Shown piece after piece: positions 31,701-44,200 of a stretch of DNA of 64,000 nucleotides. The notes beneath the pieces were generated by a model. The model had not been told where the DNA came from. It saw only the letters and a list, made by a program, of their open reading frames with translations, and did no database searches. Location: assembly GCA_008330645.1 (NCBI GenBank), contig VLTN01000001.1, positions 868,001 to 932,000 of the forward strand, read 5' to 3'. The position numbers were made by a program, and so were the translations under genes. This stretch comes from Cafeteria roenbergensis (Eukaryota > Sar > Bigyra > Bicosoecida > Cafeteriaceae). Within the stretch, counting starts at the first letter, position 1. Each line of letters begins with the position of its first letter.

Positions 31701-32180
31701 GCTGACGGTGGCTGCGAGGGCGGATGCGGCGGGGACAAGCGCGGCCGCTGCGTGGAGGGCCGCTGCTTCTGCAGGCACCCGTACACCGGCAAGGCTTGCG
31801 GCCTCACGGTCTGCAAGGACGACTGCAACGCGCACGGATCGTGCCAGTCCTCCGATGGCACCTGCGTGTGCCGCTCGGGGTGGACCGGCGAGACCTGCGC
31901 CACCAAGGCCTGCCCTCGCGGCTGCGCCAAGCACGGGGACTGCGACTCCACCACGAAGGAGTGCCACTGCCACGCTGGCTGGGCCGGGGAGGACTGCTCC
32001 GTCCGCACGTTTGAGCAAAAGAAGGAGCCGGAGCCGGAGCCTGAGGCTCCTGTGCCCTCCCCGTCCCCGTCGCCGACCCCCAAGGCCAAGCCTGCGTCGA
32101 ACGAGACTGGCTTCGTTTCGCTCGAGCGCCCGGCGCACTCCATGTTCGGAGGCACCGACGTGCTTATGGTGCTCGGCTGA
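25764..32180 (+). CDS. Large secreted EGF-repeat (tenascin-type) protein, three exons
   Basis: Exons 25764-25824, 26318-26539 and 26659-32180 join in frame to 1,934 aa; introns of 493 and 119 bp have GTGAGC/GTGAGT donors and GCAG acceptors. Exon 1 encodes a signal peptide (MARLMRPALLLVAVLAVFAL) and little else. About 19 EGF-like units follow, of the pattern C.GGCSGHG.C....C.C..GW.G..C, in groups: residues ~25-170, ~420-670, ~940-1000, one near 1165, ~1305-1375 and ~1780-1925. Between groups lie Ala/Glu/Arg-rich spacers, probably helical or coiled-coil, and one acidic Cys block (~806-837). Four spacers contain an LLQ or FLQ motif followed by basic residues (~253, 746, 1084, 1537). No membrane span or GPI signal is visible near the Pro/Glu-rich C-terminus, so the protein is probably secreted. 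Role inferred: extracellular matrix, surface coat or adhesion. Confidence 0.92.
28791..28884 (+). repeat. Acidic Cys tandem repeat inside the EGF protein
   Basis: Three imperfect tandem copies of a unit around CEGEDCEFYDD, at about residues 806-837. Each copy has paired Cys set in Glu/Asp/Tyr-rich sequence. A metal-binding or extended cystine-linked strand is conceivable; function unknown. Confidence 0.75.
31003..31026 (+). repeat. (GGGCCC)4 tandem hexamer
   Basis: Four perfect self-complementary GGGCCC units in the coding sequence of the EGF protein, giving an Ala-Arg dipeptide run directly after the fourth FLQ motif. Prone to slippage and secondary structure. Confidence 0.85.
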
Positions 32181-32636
32181 GCAAGATTCACGGCGCTGGC
32201 CAAGGATCAAGCCTTGCGGGGGAGGGGTCGCTCATGTGCCGAACCCGGACCCAGCGTGGCGCCCTGGCAATGCCCTGCCGTGGCTTGTCGGTGGTATGCG
32301 ATGGAGTGGGTGGGGCCAGCGAGCAGCGGGGGTCGAGGGCTGGGGGGGGGGGGACTTTGGCGACACCCTTTGCGCGCACTTCACTGCAGGGCGGAGCCGT
32401 CCGGGGCGTGAGAGGAGGCGGCCAAGTCCTTTGGCCGCGCCAATGTGCTTGCGTTTTCGTGTGAGCGCGAGTGTGCGTGTTTGCTTGGCTGCTCGAAATG
32501 CAGCCGACACTTTGAAGCCTCGGCGCCCTCCGGAAAAGGCGTGCGTGCGTCATCCCAACAGGAAAGCATCGCAACGAATCCACGCAACCGGGCGGTCGCT
32601 TCCGCCGCGCCGATTGCGGCTGGGAATCGCCGTCCC
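32181..32636. other. Convergent intergenic region (EGF gene / ankyrin gene 3' ends)
   Basis: 456 bp between the stops of two convergent genes. It contains an 11-G run near 32342-32352 and a GT-rich block at 32440-32490 on the plus strand that could act as a downstream element for 3'-end formation of the EGF gene. No AATAAA was found on either strand. Confidence 0.5.
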
Positions 32637-34178
32637 TCAGCGTTTGGCAGCCTGCCGCCAGAGCACAAGAGCGGCACGCTGCTCCCACGCTTCGTGGCGC
32701 CGCGCACCGCGCAATACAGCAAGCCCCAACACGACGTGCTCGGCTCGTTGGGCAACCTGCCCCACGTGGCGAGTCGACGACGCAACGGCAGATTCGGGAA
32801 ATCTCCACGCGCGCGTCGCTCCCGGACCCCTTTCGACCTCACGCGCCGCGTCCTCGGCACGCTTGCGCTCCTCGTGCACAAACTGGGAGCTCCAGAAGCG
32901 CGCGCCCCGTCCAGGCCTCATGCCCGTCACCGGCGCTTCGCTGCACGCCGCCTCCAGCCGAGCTGGCGACAGAGTCACGCTGCCCCCGGTGGCCGTTCGT
33001 ACGCACTCGGGGCAGATGGAGGCACCGTGCCGGGCAAGCATGTGGGCCATGGCCGCGTCACCCTGCAGAAGTGCAAGCTCGAGCGGCCGCCTCGGCAGCG
33101 CCTGCGGGCCAAAGCCCGGCACGCCGCGGCACGCAGCGTGGAGGTGGGCCCTCGACCTCGCCCGCGCGGCTGCCAGCTGCTGAAGCCGATGGAACGCGGT
33201 TTCCAACGCGAAGCGGCTGCGCGCTGTCCGGCGCGCGGACCGCAAGGGAGCCGGGTTCGCAGTCATCGAGCGACCGTCGGGGTCGGCGCCCGCGTCGACG
33301 AGCGCGGACGCGACCGCCATGTTGCCGTGCATCACCGCCGCGTGCAGCGGCGAGTGGCCGTTGCAGTCGCAGAGGTCCGCGTTGGCCCGCCCGGTCGACA
33401 CCAGGATCCGAACGCACTCGCCGACGCCCGCCGGCGTGTCGGGGCAGCCGGCCAGCCTGCCAAGCGCGGCAAACGCCTCGTCTTGCTGCCTCTCCTCGCC
33501 CCTCGCGGCCCCTCCGCGGCGGTCCATGGCGACTGCGACTCGCTCACTCACTGCACCGGCTAGCAGCCGCAGCTGCCTGCGCTGCCAGTAGCCCCGGGCA
33601 GTCCGCCGCAGCCACGGGTCACACGGAAGCGGGCGCGGCGGGTCCGTCCCCACGGCGTCAGGGCCGAAGTCCCCGTCCCTCATCGTGGCACTGACCATGA
33701 TTCGCCCCCGCCTAGCAAGGGCCGCTGCGCTGCTCGGCGACGGGCTCGCCACAGCTGCGGCAACGCTCGGGCCGGACACGCCACGCTTTGCAAGGATGTG
33801 GAGCATCGTTTCCCCGGACGCACCGTCCGCGGACGCGTTAACGATGGCTGTTCGCTGCTGCCACGGCACGGCCTCGAGCAGTCGGCGGACTTTGAGCGGC
33901 TCGCCCCGCGCGGCAGCCGCAAGAACCGCTCGCCAGCGAAGGGCGCCATCTGCAGGCAACAACGCCACCGAGCCCCTCGCCGTGACCCACGGCTTCAGCC
34001 CGTCGGGTTCCGTTGGACCAGCAAGCCAGTCAACGCCTTGCCGAGGACTCGCATCCTTGACCGCAGCGAGCAGGCTTGCTTCGGCCTCGAGTTCGCTTTC
34101 GCGGACACACGCCTGGGCAACCGCCTCGCTGACCACACGCGCCCACAACGACCCCGAGGCGATGCCAGAGAGCATCAT
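32637..34178 (-). CDS. Ankyrin-repeat protein
   Basis: Read on the minus strand, 513 aa from the tandem ATG-ATG at 34178. The frame stays open for another 194 codons upstream, but that part has biased composition and no protein-like pattern, so it is treated as 5' flank. Ankyrin signals: GETMLHILAKRG, then HSPLHAAVMHGNMAVASALV with DAGADPD (the clearest unit), and RPLELALLQGDAAMAHMLAR with HGAS. The first ~90 residues are helical, with a charged segment (ESELEAEASLLAAVKD). The last ~65 residues, after the charged EERKRAEDAAREVE, look unlike protein; a minus-strand GTGAGG donor near 32841 could mark an intron and hence a different C-terminus. Ankyrin repeats mediate protein binding; no enzyme domain is present. 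Confidence 0.7.
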   Translation of the reverse strand: MMLSGIASGSLWARVVSEAVAQACVRESELEAEASLLAAVKDASPRQGVDWLAGPTEPDGLKPWVTARGSVALLPADGALRWRAVLAAAARGEPLKVRRLLEAVPWQQRTAIVNASADGASGETMLHILAKRGVSGPSVAAAVASPSPSSAAALARRGRIMVSATMRDGDFGPDAVGTDPPRPLPCDPWLRRTARGYWQRRQLRLLAGAVSERVAVAMDRRGGAARGEERQQDEAFAALGRLAGCPDTPAGVGECVRILVSTGRANADLCDCNGHSPLHAAVMHGNMAVASALVDAGADPDGRSMTANPAPLRSARRTARSRFALETAFHRLQQLAAARARSRAHLHAACRGVPGFGPQALPRRPLELALLQGDAAMAHMLARHGASICPECVRTATGGSVTLSPARLEAACSEAPVTGMRPGRGARFWSSQFVHEERKRAEDAAREVERGPGATRAWRFPESAVASSTRHVGQVAQRAEHVVLGLAVLRGARRHEAWEQRAALVLWRQAAKR

Positions 34179-35180
34179 CCCGACGCCTGTCGCGGCGATG
34201 CCCGCCGCTTCCCTGCCCCCGGCACGGCAGCACGCACGTTTCCCGGCCGTGTGCAAGCGTCCGCAAGCCTTGATTATTGACCGCAGGACAAACAACCACA
34301 CCCCGGAACCGCTGGCGCGGAACCGAGCGCACCTGGGGGACTCAAGGGCCGAGGCAGGCACCAATGCAATTCCATGGGGTGCGTGGGATGCTCGGGCGTG
34401 GCAGGACAGGATGCCGGCGCGCGCGCGCGATGTGCCGGTGCTCGGATTCTGCTTGCAAGCGCGCTCACACAAGGAAGTCGGGCGTGGCCGGGACTCGCGA
34501 GCGCAAATGCGCCACGCCCAAAGCGCAAGGGTGAGAGCTTTCAAGAGTTGAGCCGCACGGCTGGCCAGGCGCGCCGAAGACACCGAATCCCAAACCGCCC
34601 TCGGCGTGAAGCCGCGAAGTCCTGGCACCGAGCCGGCTGCTTGCCTGTGCGCCCCAGGAGGGCAACACTGCAGCAGCCGAACCCGGGCACCAGGTCGCGC
34701 GCAACCCAGCAGCGAGAGGCGAAATGGGCCGGACATCCCAATCGGACAAACCAGGCGCAAGCGAACGATGCAGCCGTCACAGGGAGCCCGCAGCAGGCCA
34801 CTCAGGCGCCGGCAGGTGGGGCAACCCTCAGGCGCAAAAGGTCAAACAGAGCCGGAATCCAAGCTTCAGAAATGCACAGACGCGGGCTCACCCAGCGCGC
34901 TCGCAATCGGGAAAGAAGGGGGGAAGGGCGAAGCCCCTGCTCTGCACAGCAGGCGACGCTGCCGTGACGCCCGCAGCCAATGCGTGGCAGAGCGGTACGG
35001 CGACGTCCCGCAGAGAGCAGAGCAAGCCAACCATGCGCGCGCTCGTGCGCTCGCAAAGGGAGGCATGCAACGTCAGACGGAGGGCCCCGATGGGGATTAG
35101 ACCCGCGAGGGCAGTGGCATGCCACTGCCTCAACGGGGCCCGGGAGAGTCGCAATCGCCACCCGCGGCGCCCCATTGGCT

Positions 35181-35220
35181 CTCCACGGTGCGAGCCGGAG
35201 AGGGCTCTGGCACCGTGGAG
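35181..35220. other. Stem-loop downstream of the cadherin-receptor gene
   Basis: CTCCACGGTGC (35181-35191) is perfectly complementary to 35210-35220; inside it GAGCC (35192-35196) pairs with GGCTC (35203-35207), leaving a 6-nt loop and a 2-nt bulge. The stem of 16 pairs starts 76 bp beyond the stop codon of the minus-strand gene, so it would lie in its 3' UTR or mark its 3' end. Confidence 0.7.
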
Positions 35221-35268
35221 TGCACGCAGAGGGGCGCGTAGGCGGGAGGCATGAGAGTCAGACACGAA

Positions 35269-35286
35269 GAGAGAGAGAGAGAGAGA
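35269..35286. repeat. (GA)9 microsatellite
   Basis: Nine GA units (CT on the transcribed sense of the cadherin gene), about 10 bp after its stop codon. Confidence 0.9.
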
Positions 35287-35296
35287 GGGGGGTCGC

Positions 35297-38200
35297 TCAG
35301 TCGCGGTGGGCGGCAGCCGGGGCCGGCTCAAAGGAGGCCTTGCTGTCCCCTGCAGCCGCGGCATGGAGCGGGTTGGGGGAGGACTCCCCTCCGGCCTCGG
35401 ATGCCGAGGTGGCGGATGCGCTCGAGCGCACCGTGGAGCGCTTGCCAAGTAGCCTGCCTCGGCTGGTTCCGCGGCGGAGGGTGCCGGGCTTCTTGAAGAG
35501 GGGGTTGGCTCCGGGGGCGTCCGTGGCCAGGGCAAGCCTGTCCTCAGGAGTGGCCGCAGTTGCAGCGCGCATCGGGGAGTGGCTGAACCGCTGCTTCTTC
35601 GACGAAGAGGCCATGCGGCTGGCGCTGCCAAGGGCGGATGCCTGCTCGGCGCTGCGCTTGGAGGCCGCGATCTCCTCCTGGAGCTTCTTGTACTCCGCGC
35701 GCACGATCTGCCACGAGGCAGCGTCGGGCACCGTCTCGGCGTCGATGATGCGGGACGCCGAGGCGCCGATGCCACCGGCGCCACCGTCGCTGGACATGAA
35801 CATGGGGTTCAGCTGGGCCGAGTCGGAAGTGACCGCGTCCTCCATGGTGTGCGTCGGAGACGCAACGATGTCGCCCTCGTCCATGAGGTCGTTGCCGCTG
35901 CTCTCGCTGGCCTTGTCGCCCTTGCCTCCCTTGCCACCCTTTCCGCCCTTGCCGGAGCCCTTCTTCTTGGTGGCCACGGTGCGGCCGCTGCTGAACTGCA
36001 TGTACGTCTCGTTTCCGACCACAGCCACGATGTAGAGCAGCGAGATGATGAGCACGAGGGTGAGGACCCAGGTGATCGTCTCCGCCTGCGCGGCCACCTC
36101 GGGACGGTAGGTGAGGTCCAGGGCGCCGGACTGGAACATGATGCCCGCCAGGCAGGTGAACACGCCGCAGCCGAGCAGCACCGCCTCGACGGAGTTGTAG
36201 TCGAAGAAGTTGGTGACGGCCACCTTGCGCAGCGACGGGGCGTCGAGGCCCCACATGGAGCGAGCGCGCTGGCGCTTCTCGTGGCGCATCTGGGCGAGGG
36301 CGGGGGCGATGTTGCTCGCGATGGACTGGTGGACGGGGTTGCCCTCGCGGACCAGCCGCTGGTGGCGCTGGATCTCGGCCTCGAAGGTGGAGGGGGGCAT
36401 GTACGGCACGAAGCGCACCTGGAGGGCGTACGCGACGAACATGACCAGGAGAGCGCACGCCAGCTGGTAGGCGGGGTTCTCGCGGAACATCAGGGCCACC
36501 ACGGAGATGAAGGCCTTGCGCGCCACGATGACGAGCACCCAAGCGTACAGCTCCGGGCGGAAGTGCTGGTAGAGCTTGGAGAGGTACTTGCGGAGCACGT
36601 AGCTGTTCGGGTTGGTCAGGCGGCTGTCACCGATGCCGAACACGCGGAGGATCTGGTCCTGGCGCACGCGGTCCCGGCGCGTGAAGAGCAGGTAGCCGAG
36701 GATGGCGGGGTAGCCGAAGGCGTACAGAGCGAGGGCGATGCCGGCGAAGGGCGCCAGGAACATCTGCATGCCGTTCGGCTCCCAGCAGCGCTCGATGACC
36801 GACTCCATGTAGGTGAAGCCGTCGTCGGGCACCACGGGCGAGCAGTTGAACACGTCGAGGGAGTTCCGGGCCTCCACCATGTAGGCGTAGAAGCCGAGCA
36901 TGAGCATCGAGCCGGTGAAGGACGGGCTGTGGTTGCACAGCTTCTTCCGGTCGCGGCCCATGCAGATCTTCTTGAGCACGATGGCCACGTGCAGGATGCC
37001 GAACATGACAAAGGCGGCCACGGGCAGGAGTGCGACGGCGGCCCACTTGAGCGGGTAGCCGAGGTCCGGCAGGATGCACTCGGGGGCGGCGATCTCGAGG
37101 TTGAGGTTGAAGGCCGACAGCACGTACAGGATCTCCTTGATGAGCGGCGGCCAGGGGACCTTGGCGCGGGAGATCATGGCGAGGACCTGCATGTAGTCGA
37201 TGGCGATCTGCACCGAGGCGAGGTGGATCTTGAAGCGCTGGAAGGCGTACGCGCCCACGCCGGCCGCCATGATGGCCACCACGAAGGCGATGAGCTGGAC
37301 CAGGGGCAGGTCCGGGCACTTGACGCACTCGCCGGCCCGGCGGTAGAACTCGCCGCGCAGGCACTGCGAGCACCTGGTGCCCTCGTAGCCGTAGAGGCAG
37401 GTGTTGTTGCCGGTGCATCCCTCCGCCGGCTTGCAGCCCACGGGGTAGAAGCAGTACGAGCGGTGGGCCGAGTCCAGGCGCTCCGCGGGGCAGTTCTTGC
37501 GGTACGGGTCGGCGGCCTCGACGGTGTTGTTGGGCTGCAGGTCCCAGAAGCCGGGGGCGGCGTACGGCCACTCCAGGTCTCCCTTGCAGACGCCGCCAAT
37601 GGGGCAGGGCAGGCACTTCTCCTCGATGCCGTACCAGTTGAACGGGCAGCGGAGGCGCAGGCGGCCGTCAGCGGGGACGGGGTTGGCATCCTGCCCGGCC
37701 ACGAAGATGGTCATGTTGCGCACGCCAGCCTCGTCCTCGGACACGACGCAGCGCAGGTAGGGCTTGCCCTGGTTGGACGAGTCCCGCACCCAAGAGCTGC
37801 CGTTGCAGTCCTTCCCGCCGATCTTGATGTCCAGCATGGTCGGGGACGGGCCGAAGTTCTTTCCGAAGATGGACATGACCTGGGTCCCGAGGGCGCTCGG
37901 GGTGTTCGGGGTGAAGTAGTCCACCTCCGCCGGGTCGTAGCTGAACATCCAGGGAGTGGAGTACCTCTCCATCACCTTGACGACCAGCCGCAGCTGGCGG
38001 CCCCAGCCGGAGGGCACGGGGCAGTAGAGCTGGGTGTGGCTGTAGACCTTGGAGTCGGAGCTCATCCACAACCCAGCGGCGTTCTTGACAACGGACGTGG
38101 TGCACTCGACAGCATCGGCAATCTCCTCCGGCGAGGGGTTGAAGCCCGAGGCGGTCATGGACGCAAGAGAGCGGCCGCTGGTGCGGTACTCGCTGGCCGG

Positions 38201-41200
38201 GCGGAAGAAGAGGACGCTGGTGCGCTGCGTGGAGTTGAGGCCGAAGCTCGAGCCGGAGATGCTGAGCACCTCGCGGTCCGCCGCGTTGCGGTCGTCGGCG
38301 GGCCAGCTGCCCTCGGTGTCGATCTCCTTGGGCATCAGCATCGCGGTGATGTTGGGGCGCTCGTAGGCGAAGGTCACCACGTTGGAGGTCTGGCCGGCCA
38401 CGTTGACGCGGACCTCAATGCGCTCGCCCTGGCCCTCGGGGAACCTGAAGGTGGCCGCGGCATCGGTGTGCGAGCCGTTGGTCGAGGCAAGGATGGCAGC
38501 GATCGCGATGGCGAGCGGGTTGACCTCCTCCGCGTCGAGGGTGCTGGGCGGCGCTCCGTCCTTGCCCGGGACGACGGTGAGGGCGTCGCGCCACGCCTGC
38601 TTGGGCAGGGACGCGAGAGTCGCCTCCGGGTCGGCCATGGCCGCAGCGATCAAGGACGAGCGGCTCGCGAGCGTCGAGTCGTGCAGCCAGACCGAGCCGG
38701 CAGCGGCGCCGGCGAGCAGGACCTCCGAGGCGGCCGGGACGACCACCGCGCTGGACCAGTCGGAAGAGGTGAGCGGCTCCGAGTCGGGAACGCGCACCAT
38801 GATCTCGAGCTCGGCCTGGCCGAGGTTCTCGCCAGTCAGCGTGGTCAAGAACCCGCCCTGGGTGGGGCCCTCAAGAGGGCCCACCGAGGAGAGGACCGGC
38901 GGGTCGTAGGCAAACGCCTGGGTGTCGAGCACGACAGGGTCGCTCACGGCGTATCCAAGCGAGCCGGCCTGGCCTGCTGCAGTGACAGTCACGGTCCAGA
39001 AGCGGCCCTGGCCGGGCGGCAGGATGCAAGATGCCTCGGTGTGGGTGGCAGCAACCACGGGGCAGTCCACCACCACCGGAGAGCTCGTCCACGGCGTCAC
39101 GCCGTCCGAGCGGAAGGCGCGGCCGGCGAGGCGACGAAGGGTCACAGTCGGCATGCTCACGCCAAAGTTGGCGCCAGACACGGTCACGGTGGAGCCGCCG
39201 GCAGCGGGGCCGCTGCGCGTGTGCGTGCTGATCTCGGGGGGCGCGTAGGAGAACTCGCGGGCCGCAGCCTGTCCGAAGGCCGTGACGCGGAGAAGGAAGC
39301 CCTTGCCCTCGCCGGCGGCGATGCGGGCCACCACGCGTTCGTGCGTCCAGCTGACAAGCGTGAACTGGGTCTCCACGGCCACCTGGGGGAGGCCCGGGCC
39401 GGCCGCGGGGTGGAAGAGGCCAAGCTCGGCGTTCAGGCAGGCGCTGAGGTCGACGCAGGCCGACGAGAAGTTGCCGCCAGTCACCTCGATGAGAGAGCCC
39501 GTGGTGGGGGGCAGGCCCTGGTTCAGCATGACGGTGTCGTCCGCGTCAGTGACGGCGCGCCAGCCAGTGATGGCCGGCGGCGCGAAGGACACAAGCTGGG
39601 GGGGCGGGGTGAGCCCGGCGGCCGAGATGGACAGGCGCTGGTCGACGCCGGCACCCTCGGGGGTGACGCAAGTGATCGTGTTGTACTCGCGGTTGAGGTC
39701 GTCCTCGGACTCGGGCTTGCGGAACGGGTCCGACACGGTCAGGGACTGGCAAGGGCGGCCCTCGATGTTCATGGCAAAGCTGGCCTTGTCGATGGAGCGC
39801 ACCTCGAACGTGAGGACATGGCCACCGGCCGTGGGAAGGCGGAGGTCGCCCCAGTTCGCGCCCTCGAGGTTTCCGATGGCAGGCGTCTCGCGGCTGAACT
39901 CGCGAGCGTTGGAGTACTGGCCGCCCGCGCCGACGCGGATGAAGCCGGTCTCCGAGTCCTGGATGCACTGCACCTCGCGGTGGGCGATGGTCACCGTGCA
40001 TTGCACAAGGAGGCTGTCGAGCGAGTTCTGGTTCTTGGCCAGCTGGAAGGTGGCCTCGGAGTCGTAGATGTACACCTCAGGGCTGCTGGAGAAGTCTTCG
40101 CCGGCAATCGTCAGCTTCGTGCGGACTGCGCCGTTGTGCCGGACGAGCTCCTTCCCGATGTCGGAGCTGATCACGGGCGGGTTGTAGCTCCAGAGCATCA
40201 CGTTCGAGTGGGCCTCGCCGAAGGCCTCCAGGCCGCCCGGGCCGGTCTTGAGGACCAGCTGCATCGGGATGTCCTTGCCTGCGCCCTCGGGCACGTGGAA
40301 GGCCAGCGAGTGCGCGGACTGGGCGCGCGGTGCGCCCTTGGACACGGACCAGTCGGACGAGTTCTCGACGGCCAGCAAGTAGCGGTTGTCCCACAGCAGG
40401 CAGATGCGATCGGTGCACGGCACCGCCCCGGGAAGGCCGGGGATGGTGGTGGTCGTGAGGTTCGTCTCCGGGTCGAACACGGCGTTGGAAGTCTGCGAGA
40501 ACTTGAAGTCGCTGCCGACGCGCTTCTCGCGGATGCCGAAGTCGAGGCCGAAGAGGCGCACCTGCGGGTTGCCCTCGGTGGAGCCGGTTGGGGGCACCAC
40601 CGAACGGATGTCGGGGTCGGCGTAGTTGGACGACACAGCGGACAGGCCCGAGTCCTGCCCGCGGACGGCCATGCGCCACCGGAGGCCGCGGCCTGTGCCG
40701 GCAGTGGTCAGACAGCGCACAAGGTTGTGCGAAACGACTGAGCAGTTGTTCGCGACGAATTCGCGTCCGGTGCGACCGTATGTGACGTCTTCCAAGTAGC
40801 TGACAGAGCCGTGGGGGCCGAAGTACTTGCCGACGATGTCCACGACCTGCGACCCGTCCGAGAAGCCGTCCACGGCGCCGGCGCTGGTGAGCGACTCGAT
40901 CACCGGCTCGTGGTAGTCAGTCGTGGGCGAGCGAGAGCGCTGCCCGTCAATCCAGACCACCCAGCGCAGGCCGGCACCGGCGCCCTCTGCAGTGCTGCAG
41001 ACCACCTTTTGGTGGGGCACGGAGAGGCTGCAGTTGGTGGCGACGTACTCCTTGGACGAGTTGTCCAGGCCGTAGGTGACGCGGTCGATGCCCGAGGAGA
41101 GCGGGCCGAACTCGAGTCCCTCGATGATCACGACCTCGGAGCCCTTGGTGTTGGCGTCGGAGGCGCCAGGGCCGTCGTAGCGGGTGACAACGGGCGGCGC

Positions 41201-44200
41201 GTAGGCAAGGCCCACAACGCCTGGGACGGTGGTCTTGTTCGTGCCCAGCTCGTAGCCGACGGGGTCCACCGGGACCTCCTCCACGTTGCCGAGGAACGTG
41301 GTGGTCTGCCCGCGGATCGACAGAGTGATCATGTGCCCGAAGCCGCTACCGGGGGCGGTCTGGCACGTGACGCCCTGGTGGGCAGCCGAGACCACGCAGC
41401 CCACGGCCTCGTAGCGGGACGGGGCCGTCACGGGACCGTAGCGCACCACGGGGACGACGAGGCCGGCAGGGCCGAACTCTGCGCCCTCCAGGGTGAAGGC
41501 AACGCTGCCCTTGGTCGGGCTGGCCTTCCAGCCCTGGCCGCCGGCCTCGTTGACAACGGGCGGCAGGTACGACGCCACAGCCATGCCAGCGGCCGCCGAC
41601 GTGGTCGGCACCGTCGAGGCAAGGCCGCGCATGGCCACGGCGAAGACAAGGTTCTTGCCCACGCCCTCCGTGGAGGAGCACTGGATCGTGTCGTGGGCGC
41701 CGCCGACGACGCGGCACTCGGTCGCCTTGAAGCGAAGGAGGCCGGGGGCAGCCGCGGGGACGGGGGTGGTGAGCGGGGTCGCGGTTGCGGGGAGACCGAA
41801 GCCAGCCTCGCCGTACCACACGCTGACGTCGACGATGCGGTCCGGGCCGAAGTTGGCGCCGGTGATGACGATCTGCTCGCCACCCGAGGTCTGAAGCTTC
41901 GGCGTCAAGCCCGTGGCGGAGGCTACGACCTTGGTGGTCGAGGGCGAAGCGTAGCGCATGCCGTCGGTGTCGATGTCGCCCACAAACGCAGGCGAGTCCT
42001 GCCCTTCAACACGCGCGTAGAACTCGAGCTTGGCGCCGAGACCAGGGCGGCTGCGGCACTCGATCTCGGTGTGCGCGGTGATGGAGCGGCAAGACACGGC
42101 GTCTTGGCGGCGGCTTGTGCCATAGGAGCTGTCCCACAGCTCCACCACTGGGCCGTAGCGCACGACCTGCTCGAAGCCACTGGCGGGGTTGCCGAAGTCG
42201 GTACCCGTCACGCGGAACACGGAGTTGCCGAGGGTCGGCATGAACTCCGGAGCGCCCGGCACGAAGTCGGGCCGGTAGACGCGAGTGACCTTGGGGGCGA
42301 TGTAGCCGGTGATGGGGCGCTTGAACTGCCAGGTCGGCCGAGTGACCGAGTTGTACAGCTGGGCGGTGCCCACGACCTCGATGTCCCAGCTCCACTGGGT
42401 GCCGGCGCCCTCGGGGATGCTGCACGACGCGTGGGTGTCGTTCACCAGCGTGCACGAGGCCGAGGCCGTGTTGTTCCGGTTCGCCCGCGAGATCGCGGTG
42501 GCCTTGAACTGGTGCGCCTCGGCGGCAGTGATGCCACCGAGCTCGTTGGCGAGCTTGCGGGCCGTCGGGCCGAAGCCACGGCCGATGAGCCACACCTGGA
42601 CACCGCCCGACGTGGGGGCGAGCACATCCACGCGATCGGCGGCAAGGGTGGCGTACTGGTCGAAGTCCGCCCCCTGGGCGCTCATGGAACCCGCCGGGGC
42701 GATGGCGCGGCCAGATGCGCCGCCGCGAAGCATGAATCCCACCAGCACGATGTCGTTGGCGTCGGTGAGCGACACCTGGACGACGGAGGTGCGGTTGAGG
42801 CCTCCTGCGTCGCGCACGCCCACGGCGAGGTTGTACACGGTGCGGTCCTCGAAGTCAAGCATGGCCTTGTGCGCGTCGTTGTCGTCCACGACCTTGTCGA
42901 CCATGATGCGGCCGGTGGTCGCGTCCACGCGGAAGGCGCCGTTGGCGCCGTCGTCGTCGGTGAGGAAGAAGCTCAGCACGCCCCAGCTGCCGTCGTCCTC
43001 GTCAGACGCGGTCATCTGCGCCACAATGGTGTTGAGGCCGGCCGCCTCGGAGAGGGACACGGTGGCGGGCGCGGTGAACACGGGAGGCTCGTTCACGTCG
43101 ATGACCGTGATGGTGACAGTGGCCGTGTCGAATCGCATGGTCGAGTCCGTCACCTTCACACCCAGGGAGAAGGAGGCCGTGGCTTCGTGGTTCATCACAG
43201 CGCCGCTGGCGACCGTTACCACGCCAGTGCTCTCGTTGAGCGCGAAGGAGGCAGCCGCGGCCGGGTCGGTCCAAGTGTAGACCAGCTTGCCGACGTCGGA
43301 GGCGTCGGGGTCGCTGGCAACGATGGGGGTGGTTCCGACCTGGGTGCCGGGGGGCGAGTTCTCGTGCACTGCAAGAGAGATGGCGGGCGACGAGAACTTG
43401 GGGGGCTCGGGCATGTCGTTGACGTTGATCGTGATGATGGCACGGGCCTCGAGGGGCGCGGACACGAAGCTGTCAGTCACTGTGATGGCACCGTAGAACA
43501 CGGTGCGGGTCTCGAAGTCGACCAGGCTGGGGTCGGTCACGAAGATGCGGCCGCGCGAGAGGCCGCCGATGCCCATGCCGTCCTTGACGGTCGAGATGTT
43601 GAACGGGAATGGCCGGTTAACCGACTCGCCCACGGCGGCGATGGTGTACGACACGTCCTGGGGAGGGTCGTCGTCCTTGTTGAGGTCATCCGCGGCAACG
43701 TAAGTGACGGTGAAGTCGGCAATCGGGTTCTCGTCGATGGACAGGGTGACGCTTGAGAGCTCGGGGGCGATGTTGTTCTCGGTAAACTCGACCACGAGCT
43801 GCGATGTCACCTGCAGGTCGAGCAGGTCGCTCACGATGAGGGTGAGCGTGTAGACCTTGCCCTTGCTGAATTCGACCCCCTCCGCGATGTCGGGAGGCAC
43901 GGTGAGACTGCCGAAGCGGTCAAGCTCGAAGCCGGGGTCCGACGGCGTCACCGACACCAGCGAGAAGGAGTGCTGGTCGCCGACATCCTCGTCGAGCACG
44001 TAAGCCACAAGCGGCTTGCCGATGGCACCGGAGGTGCGGGCACGCTTGTACACCACGGCCGGCGGCTCGAAGCTGGGCGCCTCGTTCACGTCCGTGATGG
44101 TGACGGTCACGATGGAAGACGCGTTGAGGCCGTACGAATCGGTCACGGTTACGAAGAGGGAGACCTTGCCGCCGGCGTGGCTCTCGTGGTTGAGATTCCC

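Larger units (their letters stand above)
34179..35296. other. Intergenic, 1.1 kb, between two minus-strand genes
   Basis: Upstream of the ankyrin gene and downstream of the cadherin-receptor gene. It holds a long hairpin (35181-35220) and a GA microsatellite (35269-35286), both next to the cadherin gene's 3' end. The part near 34179-34760 is an open frame continuous with the ankyrin gene and may contain its promoter, 5' UTR or an unseen exon. Nothing else is recognisable. Confidence 0.5.

Noticed and set aside
34179-34760. N-terminal 194-codon extension of the ankyrin protein
   Set aside because: Open by GC bias but with Arg/Ala/Cys-biased, non-repetitive sequence; the ATG-ATG at 34178 begins sequence with a normal helical pattern.
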